DNA of 64,000 nt from positions 82,232,757 to 82,296,756 of the forward strand of contig NC_080546.1 of NCBI RefSeq assembly GCF_028640845.1, read 5' to 3'. Shown here piece after piece: positions 54,378 to 64,000 of the stretch. Within the stretch, counting starts at the first letter, position 1. The number at the start of each line of letters is the position of its first letter. Both the position numbers and the translations under genes were made by a program. The notes beneath the pieces were generated by a model. That model was given only the letters and a program-made list of their open reading frames with translations. It was not told the DNA's origin and ran no database searches. Origin of the DNA: Ahaetulla prasina. Its lineage: Eukaryota > Chordata > Lepidosauria > Squamata > Colubridae.

Positions 54378-54650
54378 GGGCCTCTGGTGGCTCACACTGC
54401 TAAGACAGTCTGTTATTAACAGCAGCTGCTTGCAATTACTGCAAGTTCAAGTCCCACCAGGCCCAAGGTTGACTCAGCCTTCCATCCTTTATAAGGTAGG
54501 TAAAATGAGGACCCAGATTGTTGGGGGCAATAAGTTGACTTTGTATATAATATACAAATGGATGAAGACTATTGCTTGACATAGTGTAAGCCGCCCTGAG
54601 TCTTCGGAGAAGGCGGAATATAAATGCAAATAAATAAATAAAAGGATTTA
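54378..54650 (+). mobile_element. tRNA-derived SINE with L2-like tail (SINE-1)
   Basis: Plus strand: 'ggcctctggtggctcacact' head, B box 'agttcaagtcccacc', 'taagccgccctgagtcttcg' tail ending (AAAT)n; it abuts the 3' end of the large L2-type LINE. Confidence 0.9.
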
Positions 54651-54898
54651 TTTATTTATTTATTTATTTATTTTGATTTCTATACCGCCCTTCTCCCGAA
54701 GGACTCAGGGCGGTGTACAGGCAAAAATAAAACAAACAGTGCAATATATAATTTAAAATGCAATTAAAAAACTTATTTTAAAATTGGCCTGAAAATTAAA
54801 ATATACAGTGAGCTAAAACCCATTTAAAATTAGTTAATAAAATTTTAAAATTTGATAAAATTCAATTTAAGACAGCCCCGCGAATAAAAGATGTGTCT

Positions 54899-55939
54899 TC
54901 AGTTCATGACGGAATGTCCAAAGGTCAGGTATTTGGCGAAACCCGGGGAAGTTCGTTCCAGAGGGTGGAGCCCCACAGAGAAGGACCTTCCTGGGGCCGC
55001 CAGCCGACATTGCTTGGCGGACGGCACCCTGAGAAGTCCCTCTCTGTGAGAGCGTACGGGTCGGTGGGAGGCATGTGGTAACAGCAGGCGGTCCCGTAAG
55101 TACCCAGGCCCTAAGCCATGGAGCGCTTTAAAGGTCGTAACCAGCACCTTAAAGTGCACTCGAAAGGCCACAGGCAGCCAGTGCAGTCTGCGCAGGAGCG
55201 GTGTTCTATGGGAGCTACGCGGAGCTCCCTCTATCACCCGCGCAGCTGCATTCTGGACTAACTGAAGCCTCCGAATGCATTTCAAGGGGAGCCCCATGTA
55301 GAGAGCATTACAATAATCCAGGCGAGAGGTAACGAGCGCATGAGTGACCGTGCACAAGGCATCCCGATCAAGGAAGGGGCGCAACTGCCGAACCAGGCGA
55401 ACCTGGTGGAAGGCCCCCCTGGAGACGGCCGTCAAATGATCTTCAAACGACAGCTGTTCATCCAGGAGGACACCTAAGTTGCGCACCCTATCCTTTGGGG
55501 CCAATAACTCGCCTCCAACAGTCAGCCGCGGCTGCAGCTGACTGAATCGGGGTGCCGGCATCCACAGCCACTCCGTCTTGGAGGGATTAAGCTTGAGCCT
55601 GTTTCTCCCCATCCAGACCCGTACGGCTTCCACGCACCGGGACAGCACTTCAACAGCTTCATTGGGGTGGCCTGGGGTGGAGAAGTACAGCTGGGTGTCA
55701 TCAGCATACAGCTGGTATCTCACCCAAAAGCCACTGATGATCTCACCCAACGGCTTCATATAGATGTTGAACAGAAGGGGCGAGAGAATCGACCCCTGCG
55801 GCACCCCACAAGTGAGGTCCCTCGCGGTCGACCTCTGCCCCCCTGTCAACACCGTCTGCGACCGGTCAGAGAGATAGGAGGAGAACCACCGATATACGGT
55901 GCCTCCCACTCCCAATCCCCCCATGGTCGATGGTATCAA
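54899..55939 (-). pseudogene. LINE reverse transcriptase, C-terminal part
   Basis: Frame of ~345 codons: GLGVGGTVYRWFSSYLSDR, then motif B region CGVPQGSILSPLLFNIYM, catalytic YADDTQLYFS (the YADD box), LKLNPSKTEWLWMP, VRNLGVLLDEQL, and the L2-type C-terminus RLDYCNALYMGLP ... LHGLGPGYLRDRLL. Motif A (LLDLSAAFDTIDH) lies just upstream in another frame, so a small deletion with frameshift separates A from B. The apparent start methionine is not a real start. Confidence 0.9.
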
Positions 55940-55979
55940 AAGCCGCTGAGAGGTCTAATAGGACAGTCAGCTTACACCA

Positions 55980-56855
55980 TCACTGACTGTGGGGGAGGAA
56001 GTACTGACCCCCAGGGAGGGAGTGCGCAACTTAGGCGTCCTCCTGGACGATCGGCTGTCCTTAGAGAATCATTTGACAGCCGTCGCCAGGGGAGCATTCT
56101 ATCAGGTCCATCTGATTCGCCAGTTGCGCCCCTTCCTTGACCGTGACGCCTTGCGCACAGTCACTCACGCCCTCGTCACTTCCCGCCTGGACTATTGCAA
56201 TGCTCTCTACATGGGGCTCCCCTTGAAGAGCACCCGGAGGCTCCAGTTAGTCCAGAATGCGGCCGCGCGGGTGATAGAGGGAGCACCGCGTTGCTCCCAT
56301 ATAACACCTATCCTGCGCGGCCTGCACTGGCTACCGGTAGTCTTTCAGGTGCAATTCAAGGTCTTGGTTACCATCTTTAAAGCGCTCCATGGCTTAGGAC
56401 CGGGATACCTTCGAGACCGCCTTCTGCCGCCGATTGCCTCCCAACGACCTGTGCGCTCCCACAGAGTGGGCCTCCTCAGGGTGCCGTCAACCAAACAATG
56501 TAGGTTGGCGGCCCCCAGGGGGAGGGCCTTCTCTGTGGCGGCACCAGCTCTGTGGAACGAGCTTCCTCCAGGATTACGACAACTACCCGACCTCCGGACC
56601 TTCAGACGTGAACTGAAGACTCTATTATTTCAGCGTGCAGGACTAGCCTAAGATAGAAGGTTTTAGCATATTTTAATGGGGTTTTTATAGGTTTTACTGT
56701 TTTAGTGATCAGGCCATGATAATATTTAGTTTTAATTGGGTTTTAATGTTTATTTATTATACTGTTTTAATATGCCTGTGAACCGCCCTGAGTCCTACGG
56801 GAGATGGTGCGGTATATAAGTTTGATTAATAAATAAAAATAAATAAATAAATAAA
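55980..56855 (+). mobile_element. Nested, opposite-strand copy of the same L2-type LINE
   Basis: Plus strand 55989-56651 encodes VRNLGVLLDDRLSLENHL ... DYCNALYMGLPLKSTRR ... LWNELPPGLRQLPDLRTFRR, colinear with the host copy's C-terminus. The 3' UTR 'aaccgccctgagtcctacgg' and (AAAT)n follow at 56780-56855. It is 5' truncated and reads cleanly to its stop. Confidence 0.9.
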
Positions 56856-56889
56856 CAAGACGTGTCTCCTCTCCCTCGCTTGGATCATC

Positions 56890-57378
56890 TCAATTTCGGT
56901 CCAGACCATCCCGGAGCTGAGCGATTTTATCGTATAGATAACCACTAAACTCCTCAGCATGTCCCTGCAACGGGTCATCCTGCACCTCCTGATGAAGGAG
57001 GGAGCGGGTCACCCGAAACAGGGCGGCCGGGCGGTTATCTGCCGACGCAATGAGGGTGGAGGCATATGAGCGCCTCGCCTCCCTCATTGCCACTAGGTAG
57101 GTCCTGGAATAGGACCTAACTAGTGTCCGATCAGCTTCGCAACGGCTGGACCTCCAGGTGCTCTCTAGACGTCTTCTCCAGCGTTTCATCTCCCTCAGCC
57201 CCTCGGAGAACCAAGGGGCCAAACGAGATCTGCGCCGGGTCAGAGGTCGCAAAGGCACGACACGGTCCAAGGCCCCAGCCACGGCCTGCTCCCAGGCCGC
57301 AACTAGTTCCTCAGTCGTGCCGTGGGCCAGATCCTCAGGGAATGGCCCAAGCTCCGTCAGGAACCTCTCAGGGTCCAT
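56890..57378 (-). pseudogene. LINE ORF2 linker region
   Basis: 162 codons between endonuclease and RT: DRVVPLRPLTRRRSRLAPWF, LREMKRWRRRLESTWRSSR, LFRVTRSLLHQEVQDDP and FSGYLYDKIAQLRDGL. This basic, helical 'W-F ... R-R-E' linker is typical of L2/CR1 ORF2. It stops next to the nested copy. Confidence 0.85.
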
Positions 57379-57396
57379 CAGGCGCCTGGGACGGAA

Positions 57397-58223
57397 CTAC
57401 CGTATAGGTTCCGTCTCCCTGCGATGGTGGATGGCGGTTCGGAAGTCTAGTCGAAGGAGGAAATGATCGGACCATGACATCGGTTCTGTTACTAAATCAT
57501 CTAATTCCAGATCATTTAACCACTGTCCAGAGATATAAATCAGGTCCAGTGTGCCTCCCCCCATGTGCGTGGGGCCATCATTTACCCGAATCAGGTCCAA
57601 GGCCGTCATGGAAGCCTGGAACTCCCGAGCTGCAGTCGATAACAAGCCAGCCGATGGCAAGTTGAAATCCCCCATGACTATAAGTCTGGGGGTCTCAACC
57701 GCCACAGAGGCAAGTACCTCCAACAGCTCGGGCAGGGCTGTGGTCACGCAGCAAGGAGCCAGGTACGCGATCAACAAGCCCAACTGATTCCTATGGCCCC
57801 ACCTCACATAGAGGGATTCACAACCGGCAATCTGAGGAACAGTGGCCTCCCTCGGCTCTAGATCTTCCTTAATGACAACCGCCACCCCCCCACCCCTACC
57901 TTGGGCCCTCGGCTGATGAAATGCCCGGAAACCTGGAGGGCACAGCTCAACGAGGGGAACCCCCCCTCCGGACCCAACCAGGTCTCCGTAATGCCCATAA
58001 GGTCCGCGGACTCCCCCTGAATAAGATCACAAATCAGGGGGGCTTTATTAGCCACGGACCGGGCATTACATAACATCAACCGAAGATCCAGGCTCTGAGG
58101 ATCATGGCCGCCTGAGGAATGGGTAGGGACTGAGGGGCCGGAGTACGTGATCGCCGTCAAACATCGAGCATGTGCTCCCAACACTCGATACGCCCCCCCC
58201 TCCGCCATATCTGCCTCTCCCAC
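57397..58223 (-). pseudogene. LINE apurinic-type endonuclease domain
   Basis: Two overlapping minus-strand frames: 58223-57858 gives LRLMLCNARSVANKAPLIC and DLMGITETWLGPEGG (N-terminal, with the metal-binding N and E), and 57885-57397 gives VAVVIKEDLEPREA, RLIVMGDFNLPSAG (GDFN), DLIRVNDGPTHMGGGTLDLI and the SDH motif (SWSDHFLLRLDF). One frameshift near 57890 divides the domain. All recognisable catalytic motifs are present. Confidence 0.9.
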
Positions 58224-58704
58224 TTACCGTACAGATTGAACAACCCTCTAGTCCTGGAACAGAACCCTCCCCCCCTGCCTTCAGACCAGATGTAATAATG
58301 TCGCGAACAAGCACAGGGGCTGGATCCCTCCCCGACGGGTTCTCTCCCCACCACAAATCCCTCCCCTCCCAACCCTTAAAATCCCCATTAAAACTCCCCT
58401 TAAAAAATCTATTAAAACAGCTAATTAAAAAGCCCCTAAGCCTCCTATTTTTAGCATGCCACCTCTCGGGGCTCCAAAGCCCGTCCTCAAGGTGGGCCCT
58501 CGATAATATGGAGGGCCAAACCCGCGAGAGAGGGACATCTCGCAGGGCAAGAAGGTCAGCCGCAGTAAACGTTCGCATCACAGAGAAAGTCCGGCAGGAG
58601 GCCCATCCTGGGCCGGTCAAGATGGTAACAGATGATACAGTGACCACGACCAGTCTGTCCTGATGGGAAACAGTCAATGGTGATCCTTGTGCGGTAGAGG
58701 ACAA
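58102..58704 (-). pseudogene. LINE 5' coding region (ORF1-like)
   Basis: Minus-strand frame: FTAADLLALRDVPLSRVWPS, KNRRLRGFLISCFNRFFKGS, LVRDIITSGLKAG, SICTVSGRGRYGGGG. It precedes and overlaps the start of the endonuclease frame. No zinc knuckle or esterase motif is evident. L2-type elements often have only a short ORF1 or an N-terminal extension of ORF2, which this could be. Confidence 0.55.
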
Positions 58705-58749
58705 AAACGCTCACTCAGGCAGTTCACCACCCCATATAAATAGTCAGAG

Positions 58750-59500
58750 GTGGACTAAGGAAGAAGGAGGGGGGGGACCGATGATAAAGATGTTAAACAG
58801 GCCATCCGCCGCCTTGAAACACCGAGGCAGGCCGCCGCCGCCGGCCACCTCCGCCCGGCCATCGCCGCCGAAAGCGTCCCATCGCCGCCGCATGAGGCCA
58901 CCGACATCCCCACCATCTAGGAAGGGACGCCAGTCACCAAGTCCTGCCAGCAATCCCGGGGCTCCACCGGCGCCAGCGCCAAACGAAGAAGAGCCAGGCC
59001 GCCACTGCCGCCAGGAAGCCAACAAGGCCGACGGGAGCCCGGGAGGCTTTCCAGATCTCCACTGGGCGCAACCCCTCCGGGGCTCCTCCCCTCGCCCCTG
59101 AAGTCGCCCAGCAACCAAGTCACCCATCTTCCTGAACAACTGAAGCCTCCTCCATCAGGGCGGGGATCTAAGGGGGCCCAAGGTGTCAAAGGCCCCCGCC
59201 GCCGCCGCCGCCGCCAGAACGCCAAAGAGGCTGGCGGCAGCTCGGCAAACCGCCCGACAAGCTGCCAGGATCACCACTGAAGCAAGGACGCTCCGGGGCT
59301 CCTCCCAACGCCCCCCGAAGTCGTCCTGCACCAAGTCACCTCTCCTCCGGGTGACTGGATGTTCTTCCATCAGGGCGGGGGCCTAGGATGTCACCAAGGC
59401 CCCCCCCAGAACCGGACAAGGCCCGAAAAGGCCCACCGCCGCTCCCCCGATCAGCAGGGCGGCGCCATCTTGGACATGTGCTATAAACAAGGAGACAAGG
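58750..59500 (-). promoter_or_regulatory. LINE 5' UTR / internal promoter with tandem monomers and a YY1-like site
   Basis: GC- and CpG-rich, unlike the rest of the window. Two related units of ~217 bp end in 'atcagggcgggg' at about 59154 and 59371 and share 'ctccggggctcctcc' and 'aaccaagtcacc' type blocks; a partial third lies near 58920. (CCG)n at 59190-59215. On the minus strand CCAAGATGGCGCC (59461-59473) matches the YY1 core near the likely 5' end. Confidence 0.7.
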
Positions 59501-59735
59501 GGTGTCATACCCCTCCCACTCTGTTGAGAGAGGGCTGTTCAGTCTTAATGTAGACGGCCTCTTTAACCCCTCTTTCAAATTAATGGTCTCCCCCGCCCCC
59601 AAAAAAGCACCTTTGGGATGACCTGAAAGAAATATTTTGAAGAGGTACAATGGCAAACCACTCCTGCATTAAAGCCAAAAAAAAGTAAAAATGGTATAGG
59701 GAGGTATTCAGCAGAAATTTTGGTCAGGTTAAAAT

Positions 59736-60299
59736 CAGGGGTGGGATTGAAAAATTTCAACAACTGGTTTGCTGCCTGGTTGCTGGGTGGGCGTGGCCAT
59801 GGGGGCATGGCCTACTTGGTCTCCTGTGGAGGGGGAGGGTGTTTTCACCCTCCCCAAGCTCCGGAGGCTTTTTTCAAGACTCCACGAGGGCAAAACCGAA
59901 CTCCCTGGGCGCCAGAGGCCAGAAATGGGCCCATTTTTGGACTTCCGGTACTTCCAATAGGCCCATTTTTCACCCTCCCCAGGCTCTGGAGGCCCTCCTG
60001 GAGCCTCCAAGAGAGCAAAAACAGTCTTCCCCAGGCACCGGAGGCCCTCCAGAGGCCTGAAACGGGCCCGTTTCCAGACTTCCAGTACTTCCGGTAGGCC
60101 CATTTTTTGCCCTCCCAGAGTCTCCGTGCATGCTCTGCATTTAGCTGGCATCCAAAACGGGCTGTATGGAGACTCCTGAGAGGGGCAGGGTGGGGTGGAT
60201 GGGGTCAGACAGTCCTTGGAACAAACGGTTCAGGCAACCAGATTACAATTAACATCCGGTTTGCCCGAACTGGTCCGAACTGGCTGAATCCCACCCCTG
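59736..60299 (+). mobile_element. Non-autonomous hAT element (family A)
   Basis: Termini CAGGGGTGGGATTGAAA and TGAATCCCACCCCTG; perfect 8-bp duplication gttaaaat (59728-59735 and 60300-60307). Interior has repeated 'accctccccaggctctgga' hairpin-forming modules and GGGCGTGGCC. Confidence 0.93.
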
Positions 60300-60399
60300 G
60301 TTAAAATAGACCTTTAGGAAATATTATGACTACTTCCTGGTTGCATGAAGCCAGCTTATCTCTTCATATTTTTATATTAGGGGTCCTTGATGCTCTCTG

Positions 60400-60546
60400 A
60401 GCTTGGTTGTTACATCTTGATTGGTTGATGGAGTTGATGTTTGCAGATTAGTCAGCTATTTCGTAGCATCCTGTGGGTGTAGGACCACACCCACACAGGA
60501 TGCTACGAAACAGCTGACTAATCTGCAAACATCAACTCCAACATCA
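60400..60546. repeat. Inverted repeat, ~60-bp arms
   Basis: 60424-60480 (gttgatggagttgatgtttg, cagattagtcagc, catcctgtgggtgt) is repeated in reverse at 60486-60543 with a few mismatches. It immediately precedes the Penelope-like terminus and probably belongs to it. Confidence 0.85.
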
Positions 60547-60812
60547 ACTCCATCAACCAATCAAGATGTAACAACACAGCCAACCAACCTGCTTACAGCA
60601 ACAAAGCCAGCACTCCACACCTCCCCACCAGTATTTATAGTGAGACGGCAGCTCCGACCATGCTTTGCTTGCACAAGCACGAAGCCGAAAGCACCAGCCT
60701 GAAGATGATGAGTGAGACCTCATCGAAACGTTGCCAAGATACTCTTAACCTTACATAGGAAAAGACCCGAATATGCCAAGACCTACATACCTATACCCGT
60801 GAAAACCTACAA

Positions 60813-60816
<4 letters not shown>
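60546..60816 (+). mobile_element. Penelope-like 3' terminus (protein tail, stop, hairpin)
   Basis: Plus strand: NLLTATKPALHTSPPVFI and RRQLRPCFACTSTKPKAPA then stop at 60700, followed by the hairpin at 60707-60724 (gatgag, loop tgagac, ctcatc) and gaaacgttgcc, 'aaaagacccgaatatgcc', and (CA)n from 60817. The order of protein end, structured RNA motif and terminal repeat resembles PLE architecture. Confidence 0.6.

Positions 60817-60844
<28 letters not shown>
60817..60844. repeat. (CA)n microsatellite
   Basis: 28 bp of CA dinucleotides at the outer end of the Penelope-like terminus. Confidence 0.92.
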
Positions 60845-60847
<3 letters not shown>

Positions 60848-60849
60848 AT

Positions 60850-61285
60850 TAACACAACTGACTGAAAGAATAAGGTTACCCAGTTTTAAGTAAGGGGACT
60901 CTGGAATCCCTTGGGTAGATTGCTGTCCAATTCTGATTTGCCAGGTTGTTTCGTTTCAAACAGAGCTAAAAAAAAACCCAAAATCATGAGAGCTAATTAG
61001 TTCCAGCAAGCCACTTAGCCACAATAGTTAAAGAGTTCCCTTGTACAGCTTTTCTGGTAAACTGAACTACAATTGATTCCTTTCCAGAAGGTTTTTATCT
61101 CTTTCTGTTTTTAATCCTCAGGTGGAACATCAGTTCAAAGTTCTTGAAAATTAAATGGAATTCACTGAATTAAACATTTTTTTTTAAAAAAAAGTATAAT
61201 ACTCGTAATTCCTTTTAGTCAGTTTTTGGAGTTGCATCCAGAGAAGATGCTGTGCACAGATGTTTTAAGTTTGAACAATAATCCA
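60850..61285. other. No gene recognised
   Basis: AT-rich, no recognised repeat or exon. Confidence 0.35.
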
Positions 61286-61290
61286 GACAG

Positions 61291-61535
61291 GGGAGTGGTG
61301 CAGTGGCCTAGAGGTGGAGCTCTCGCCTCACAATCAGGAGGCTGTGAGTTCGATCCTAGGTAGAGGCAGATATTTCTCTCTCTGGGCACAATGAGAATAC
61401 ATCTGCTGAACAGAATTCTGCATTGGCGACAGGAAGGGCATCCGGCCAGTAAACACTCAGCTCCATTCAGTTGCCCAGACTCCACCCCACAAGGGATTAT
61501 GGGGTCTTTAAAAGACGATGATGATGAATAAGTTA
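61291..61535 (+). mobile_element. tRNA-derived SINE (SINE-3)
   Basis: Head 'cagtggcctagaggtggagc' (A box), 'gagttcgatcctagg' (B box), body 'ggcagatatttctctctctg', then 'cgacaggaagggcatccggc', an RTE-type 3' segment, and a (GAT)n end 'acgatgatgatgaat'. Confidence 0.8.
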
Positions 61536-61634
61536 AACAGGGAATTTATACACAAGTCTAGAACGAAGAATAAAACCCCCACAAATAGTCCTGTGGAAGA
61601 GACCTGAGTTATGGGTTGAAGGCATCTATGAAAG

Positions 61635-62222
61635 TGTCGTGTCCCCCTCCCCCTCCGACGACCGGGTCTAGGAAGTCCGTATCAGGCATGGCAACAAAAG
61701 CCTCTGCAGCTTTGCCAAATTCCTCCGAGGTTTCTCAGGGCAGGCAGGAATCCAAGGTGTGACTTCAGCAAACTAGCTGAGACTTTGCTTGACTCAAGGT
61801 TGGAATGCCAAAAGCAGGTCCTTTGTATAGGCTGTGGGGTGTGGCTCCATGACTCAGCATTTATCCAGGCCCTGCCCCTCCCTTCCTTCTGCTGGTGTCG
61901 CCTCTCAGGTCTCCAGAAGCGAGGATCCTCCCACTTTGAATTGTCTTCTGCTGTTTGAGAAAGGGAGGGGTCAGAAGGAGTAGGCCCGAGTAATTCCAAT
62001 CCGTGGCTGACTTCCTCTGATGGCTGAGCCAAAGGAATACACGCCGTATGAGTGAGGTTTGTTTGTTCATTCCTGACATCTTGTCTGGGCATGGGGCCAG
62101 GGCCGGGGGATGGAGGCATGACAGGCCGTTCATCTTCATTATCAGACTCTGAGTCTGATAGCAGGCCCGGGAGGAGATGGGAGGGGCCCGGCTGAGGAGA
62201 GGAGGAAGAACGAGGCACAACA
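61635..62222 (-). mobile_element. LTR (TGTTGTGCCTCGT subfamily, minus strand)
   Basis: Starts (minus) TGTTGTGCCTCGTTC at 62222, ends GGGACACGACA at 61635. From LTR base 2 the frame is open almost to the end of the LTR (>185 codons): VVPRSSSSPQPGPSHLLPG, ESDNEDERPVMPPSPGP, WEDPRFWRPERRHQQKEGRG, then LGFLPALRNLGGIWQSCRG. The flanks gaaag / gaaga are weak. It is inserted in another LTR. Confidence 0.88.
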
Positions 62223-62582
62223 GAAGAGCTGCCAGAAGGCAAGAACTGCTGAAGCAAAAAAGTCAACTCGGGAGTAAGGCCAGAAGATGATTGGCCCCTC
62301 CCGTAAGGCTTAAAAGAGCAACAACGAGCCATTGGGTTCTTTGTGGAAAAACAACATTGATTCCATTGCTTCTTGTCAGCATCTCTTGCACTTTGTGGGG
62401 GCTTTGCCAAGAAAAGCCTTTGGCAGGTTGCCAAAGACATCAAAGGTTGGTGATAAGGCTGAAGGATTGTTCGTGAAGAATTTGTTTTGGACTAATGAAT
62501 TCATTCTCAGCTGTTTTAATAAAATAAGTTGTTCAGGACTGAATTGTGTTCAGTAATCTCTACTTGGGCCTTGATCACAACA
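62223..62582 (+). mobile_element. LTR 3' part (TGTGGTGGTC subfamily), host of the previous LTR
   Basis: Plus strand: 'gctgccagaaggcaagaact', TATA-like 'ggcttaaaagagc' at 62308-62320, poly(A) signal 'gttttaataaaataag' at 62514-62529, end GATCACAACA at 62582. Its U3 5' part left of 61635 is not recognisable. Confidence 0.8.
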
Positions 62583-62589
62583 GTGAGGA

Positions 62590-63030
62590 GCATCCCTGTA
62601 GCTAAAAGGTTACAACGTCGTAACTTAGGATTTCTGCTTTTGCAATTTATATTGTCAGAGTCATCTCTGTGGGAGATAAATTGAGAAGGCAGGCAGACCT
62701 TAGTTCACCACGATAATAGCTGGAGGCTGCTATAAATCTCTGGGATAGAAATGCTCACATAGCCAGTAGGACCACAGCTAAAAGCAATGCCACGTTAGCA
62801 ATCAGTCAGTATTAAGGAAAGGTTGGAACCATCGGTATAACGAGGCAACATAATATTTACTGTTTTCTCAAAACCAGGCCCCGCTTCCTCTGATCTTCCA
62901 GATAAACCTTAATACGTAGCTTGTACACTCCTGTGTAGACAGCATCTTCCTGCAAAAGAAAGGCCACCTATCTCCTATTTGCAACTCAGTCCTTTCAGCG
63001 GTCCCCAAAAGGTCCCACATCCATCCGCAC
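62590..63030. other. No gene recognised
   Basis: No recognised repeat or exon. Confidence 0.35.
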
Positions 63031-63034
63031 TCTG

Positions 63035-63427
63035 TGTCAAGGTTCCGAGTAATGAACCCAACTAATCCAGGCAATTCTGAGACTTTCGGCTTTCTCAAAG
63101 AACTGCTTTATTGAGTACATAGTTTTGGCACTTTTGAAATGCAAAACCAGCTCTGGTTATTTCCCGCGCTTTCAGTATAGTTAAAGAATAGACTGCTCCC
63201 TCCTTCCTTGTCACAGGTCACATTGTCCAGTTAGGTGTTCCGGCATCTCCTTGGTAAACTCTTCCAGTCTCTGGCCAGCTCCTGTTGGGATGACCTTGGT
63301 TCCCACAAAATAGTAAGTTATTGATGTCTGGTCTGACATTCCAAATCTCCCCCCTCCCGCCAGAGAGTGTCAAGCTGAGAAACGGAGAAAATAGCTGTGA
63401 CAGGCCCAATCCATTTGAAAGTTGACA
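63035..63427 (-). mobile_element. Solo LTR (TGTCA...TGACA family)
   Basis: Plus-coordinate ends TGTCAAGGTTCC and AAGTTGACA; perfect 5-bp duplication ctctg (63030-63034 and 63428-63432). Poly(A) signal on the minus strand (actcaataaagcag, about 63102-63115). Related to 23880-24246 and 25253-25644, not to the TGTTGTG group. Confidence 0.88.
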
Positions 63428-63500
63428 CTCTGATTCAAGGGGGCTCAAATGACTCCCAGAGAGCTAACAACCAGATAACTGCAAAGAATATACAGTAAAT

Positions 63501-63591
63501 CAGGGGTGAAATCCAGCAGGTTCTGACAGGTTGTGGAGAATCAATAGTGGAAATTTTGAGTAGTTCGAGGAACTGGCAAATACCACCTCTG
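63501..63591 (-). mobile_element. Minimal hAT element (family A)
   Basis: Ends CAGGGGTGAAATCCAGC and AATACCACCTCTG, only 91 bp, no clear duplication. An LTR begins at its right edge. Confidence 0.7.
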
Positions 63592-64000
63592 TATTGTGAC
63601 GGAGGCCCAAGTAGGTAGTAGGTAGTAAACGCAATCAGTTCAAAAACGAACAGACTTTATTAGAACAGCTGAGAATTAACTCATTCTCAAAGTAGTCCCA
63701 ACTAAATCAAAGCAAATTCTTCATAACACAATTCTTCAGTCTTATCACCACCCTTGGTCTAATTAGGCAAACTGCCAAAGGCTTTTCTTAGCAAAAGTTC
63801 AAAAGCAGAAGACACCGAAAAGAAATAAATGCAGCAAGACAAGGAGCAAGGCTATCAACATTGTTTTCCAACAAAGAGCCCAAACACCGTTGCTGGTCTT
63901 TTAAGCCTTATGGGAGGGGCCAATCATCTCTTGGATTTCTTCGAGGGCCAGATTGGCATTGTAGTTCTCTTCCGCGGGCTGGCCGGAGGGGGAGACAGTT
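63592..64000 (-). mobile_element. LTR (TGTGGTGGTC subfamily), cut by the window end
   Basis: 'ttgtgacggaggcccaagta', 'aacagctgagaattaactca' and 'gggaggggccaatcatctct' match 28723 and 53271. At about 63930 the similarity ends and unrelated GC-rich sequence follows to 64000. Confidence 0.8.

Larger units (their letters stand above)
54645..59500 (-). mobile_element. L2-clade LINE, nearly full length, broken by a nested copy
   Basis: Minus strand, 5' to 3': GC-rich 5' UTR (59500-58750), ORF1-like region (58704-58102), endonuclease (about 58190-57400), linker (57378-56890), reverse transcriptase C-terminal two thirds (about 55975-54899), then 3' UTR ending in (AAAT)n at 54645-54665. A sense copy of the same family (55980-56855) sits in the RT, and ~100 codons of the RT N-terminus between the flanks are missing. 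Several frameshifts; no longer competent. Confidence 0.9.

Noticed and set aside
58781..59386. CpG-rich region as a host CpG island or first exon
   Set aside because: It is colinear with the LINE on the minus strand, directly upstream of its ORF1-like region, and contains internal monomers, so a LINE 5' UTR explains it better.
60421..60545. Palindrome as a replication origin or terminator
   Set aside because: It directly adjoins a Penelope-like terminus with a similar palindromic arrangement at 45203-45513, so an element-derived inverted repeat is more likely.

Overview
This window looks like intergenic or deep intronic nuclear DNA of a squamate reptile, most likely a snake. Nothing looks prokaryotic and no complete host gene is visible. 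The diagnosis rests on the repeat mix: Bov-B (RTE) LINEs, CR1 LINEs, an L2/CR1-type LINE whose 3' end runs into ATTCT microsatellites (a known feature of colubroid snake genomes), a Sauria-type tRNA SINE, squamate L1, Penelope-like elements (PLEs), many non-autonomous hAT elements and several LTR families. The species is inference; the families are read from the sequence.

Layout. 1-9 kb: CR1 and L2 tails, hAT elements of several families (one with a centrobin-like coding fragment in its interior), two solo LTRs, an unidentified coding-like block and a Sauria SINE/PLE piece ending in (TA)n. 9-21 kb: SINEs, a 0.73 kb LTR with a second LTR inside it, Bov-B copies (one split by a solo LTR), an ATTCT-tailed LINE, CR1 copies and hAT MITEs. 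21-31 kb: a Penelope GIY-YIG fragment, solo LTRs inside CR1, and a 1.4 kb hAT holding a SINE and a solo LTR. 31-44 kb: LINE tails, Bov-B, hAT elements with perfect 8-bp duplications, a fold-back element, a full-length Sauria SINE, a candidate host terminal exon (38972-39100) and an L1 3' end. 44-54 kb: a palindromic PLE pair beside a long (TA)n, a U2 snRNA-L1 chimeric retrocopy with a 16-bp target duplication, and a 98-bp tandem array inside a TIR element. 54-60 kb: a nearly full-length L2-clade LINE on the minus strand (5' UTR monomers, ORF1-like region, endonuclease, RT) broken by a sense copy of its own family. 60-64 kb: PLE, SINE and LTR copies.

How the parts relate. Autonomous LINEs have mobilised partners that share their 3' ends: the common tRNA SINE carries an L2-like tail, the U2 chimera an L1 signature. 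The most unexpected pattern is in the solo LTRs. Several divergent LTR subfamilies, all TG...CA with 5-bp duplications, keep an open reading frame in one phase beginning at LTR base 2 (Val-Val...) and ending in a basic Arg/Gln-rich tail, as if an internal gene of the parent retrotransposon reads on into its 3' LTR. Nesting is deep enough to give relative insertion ages at many points.
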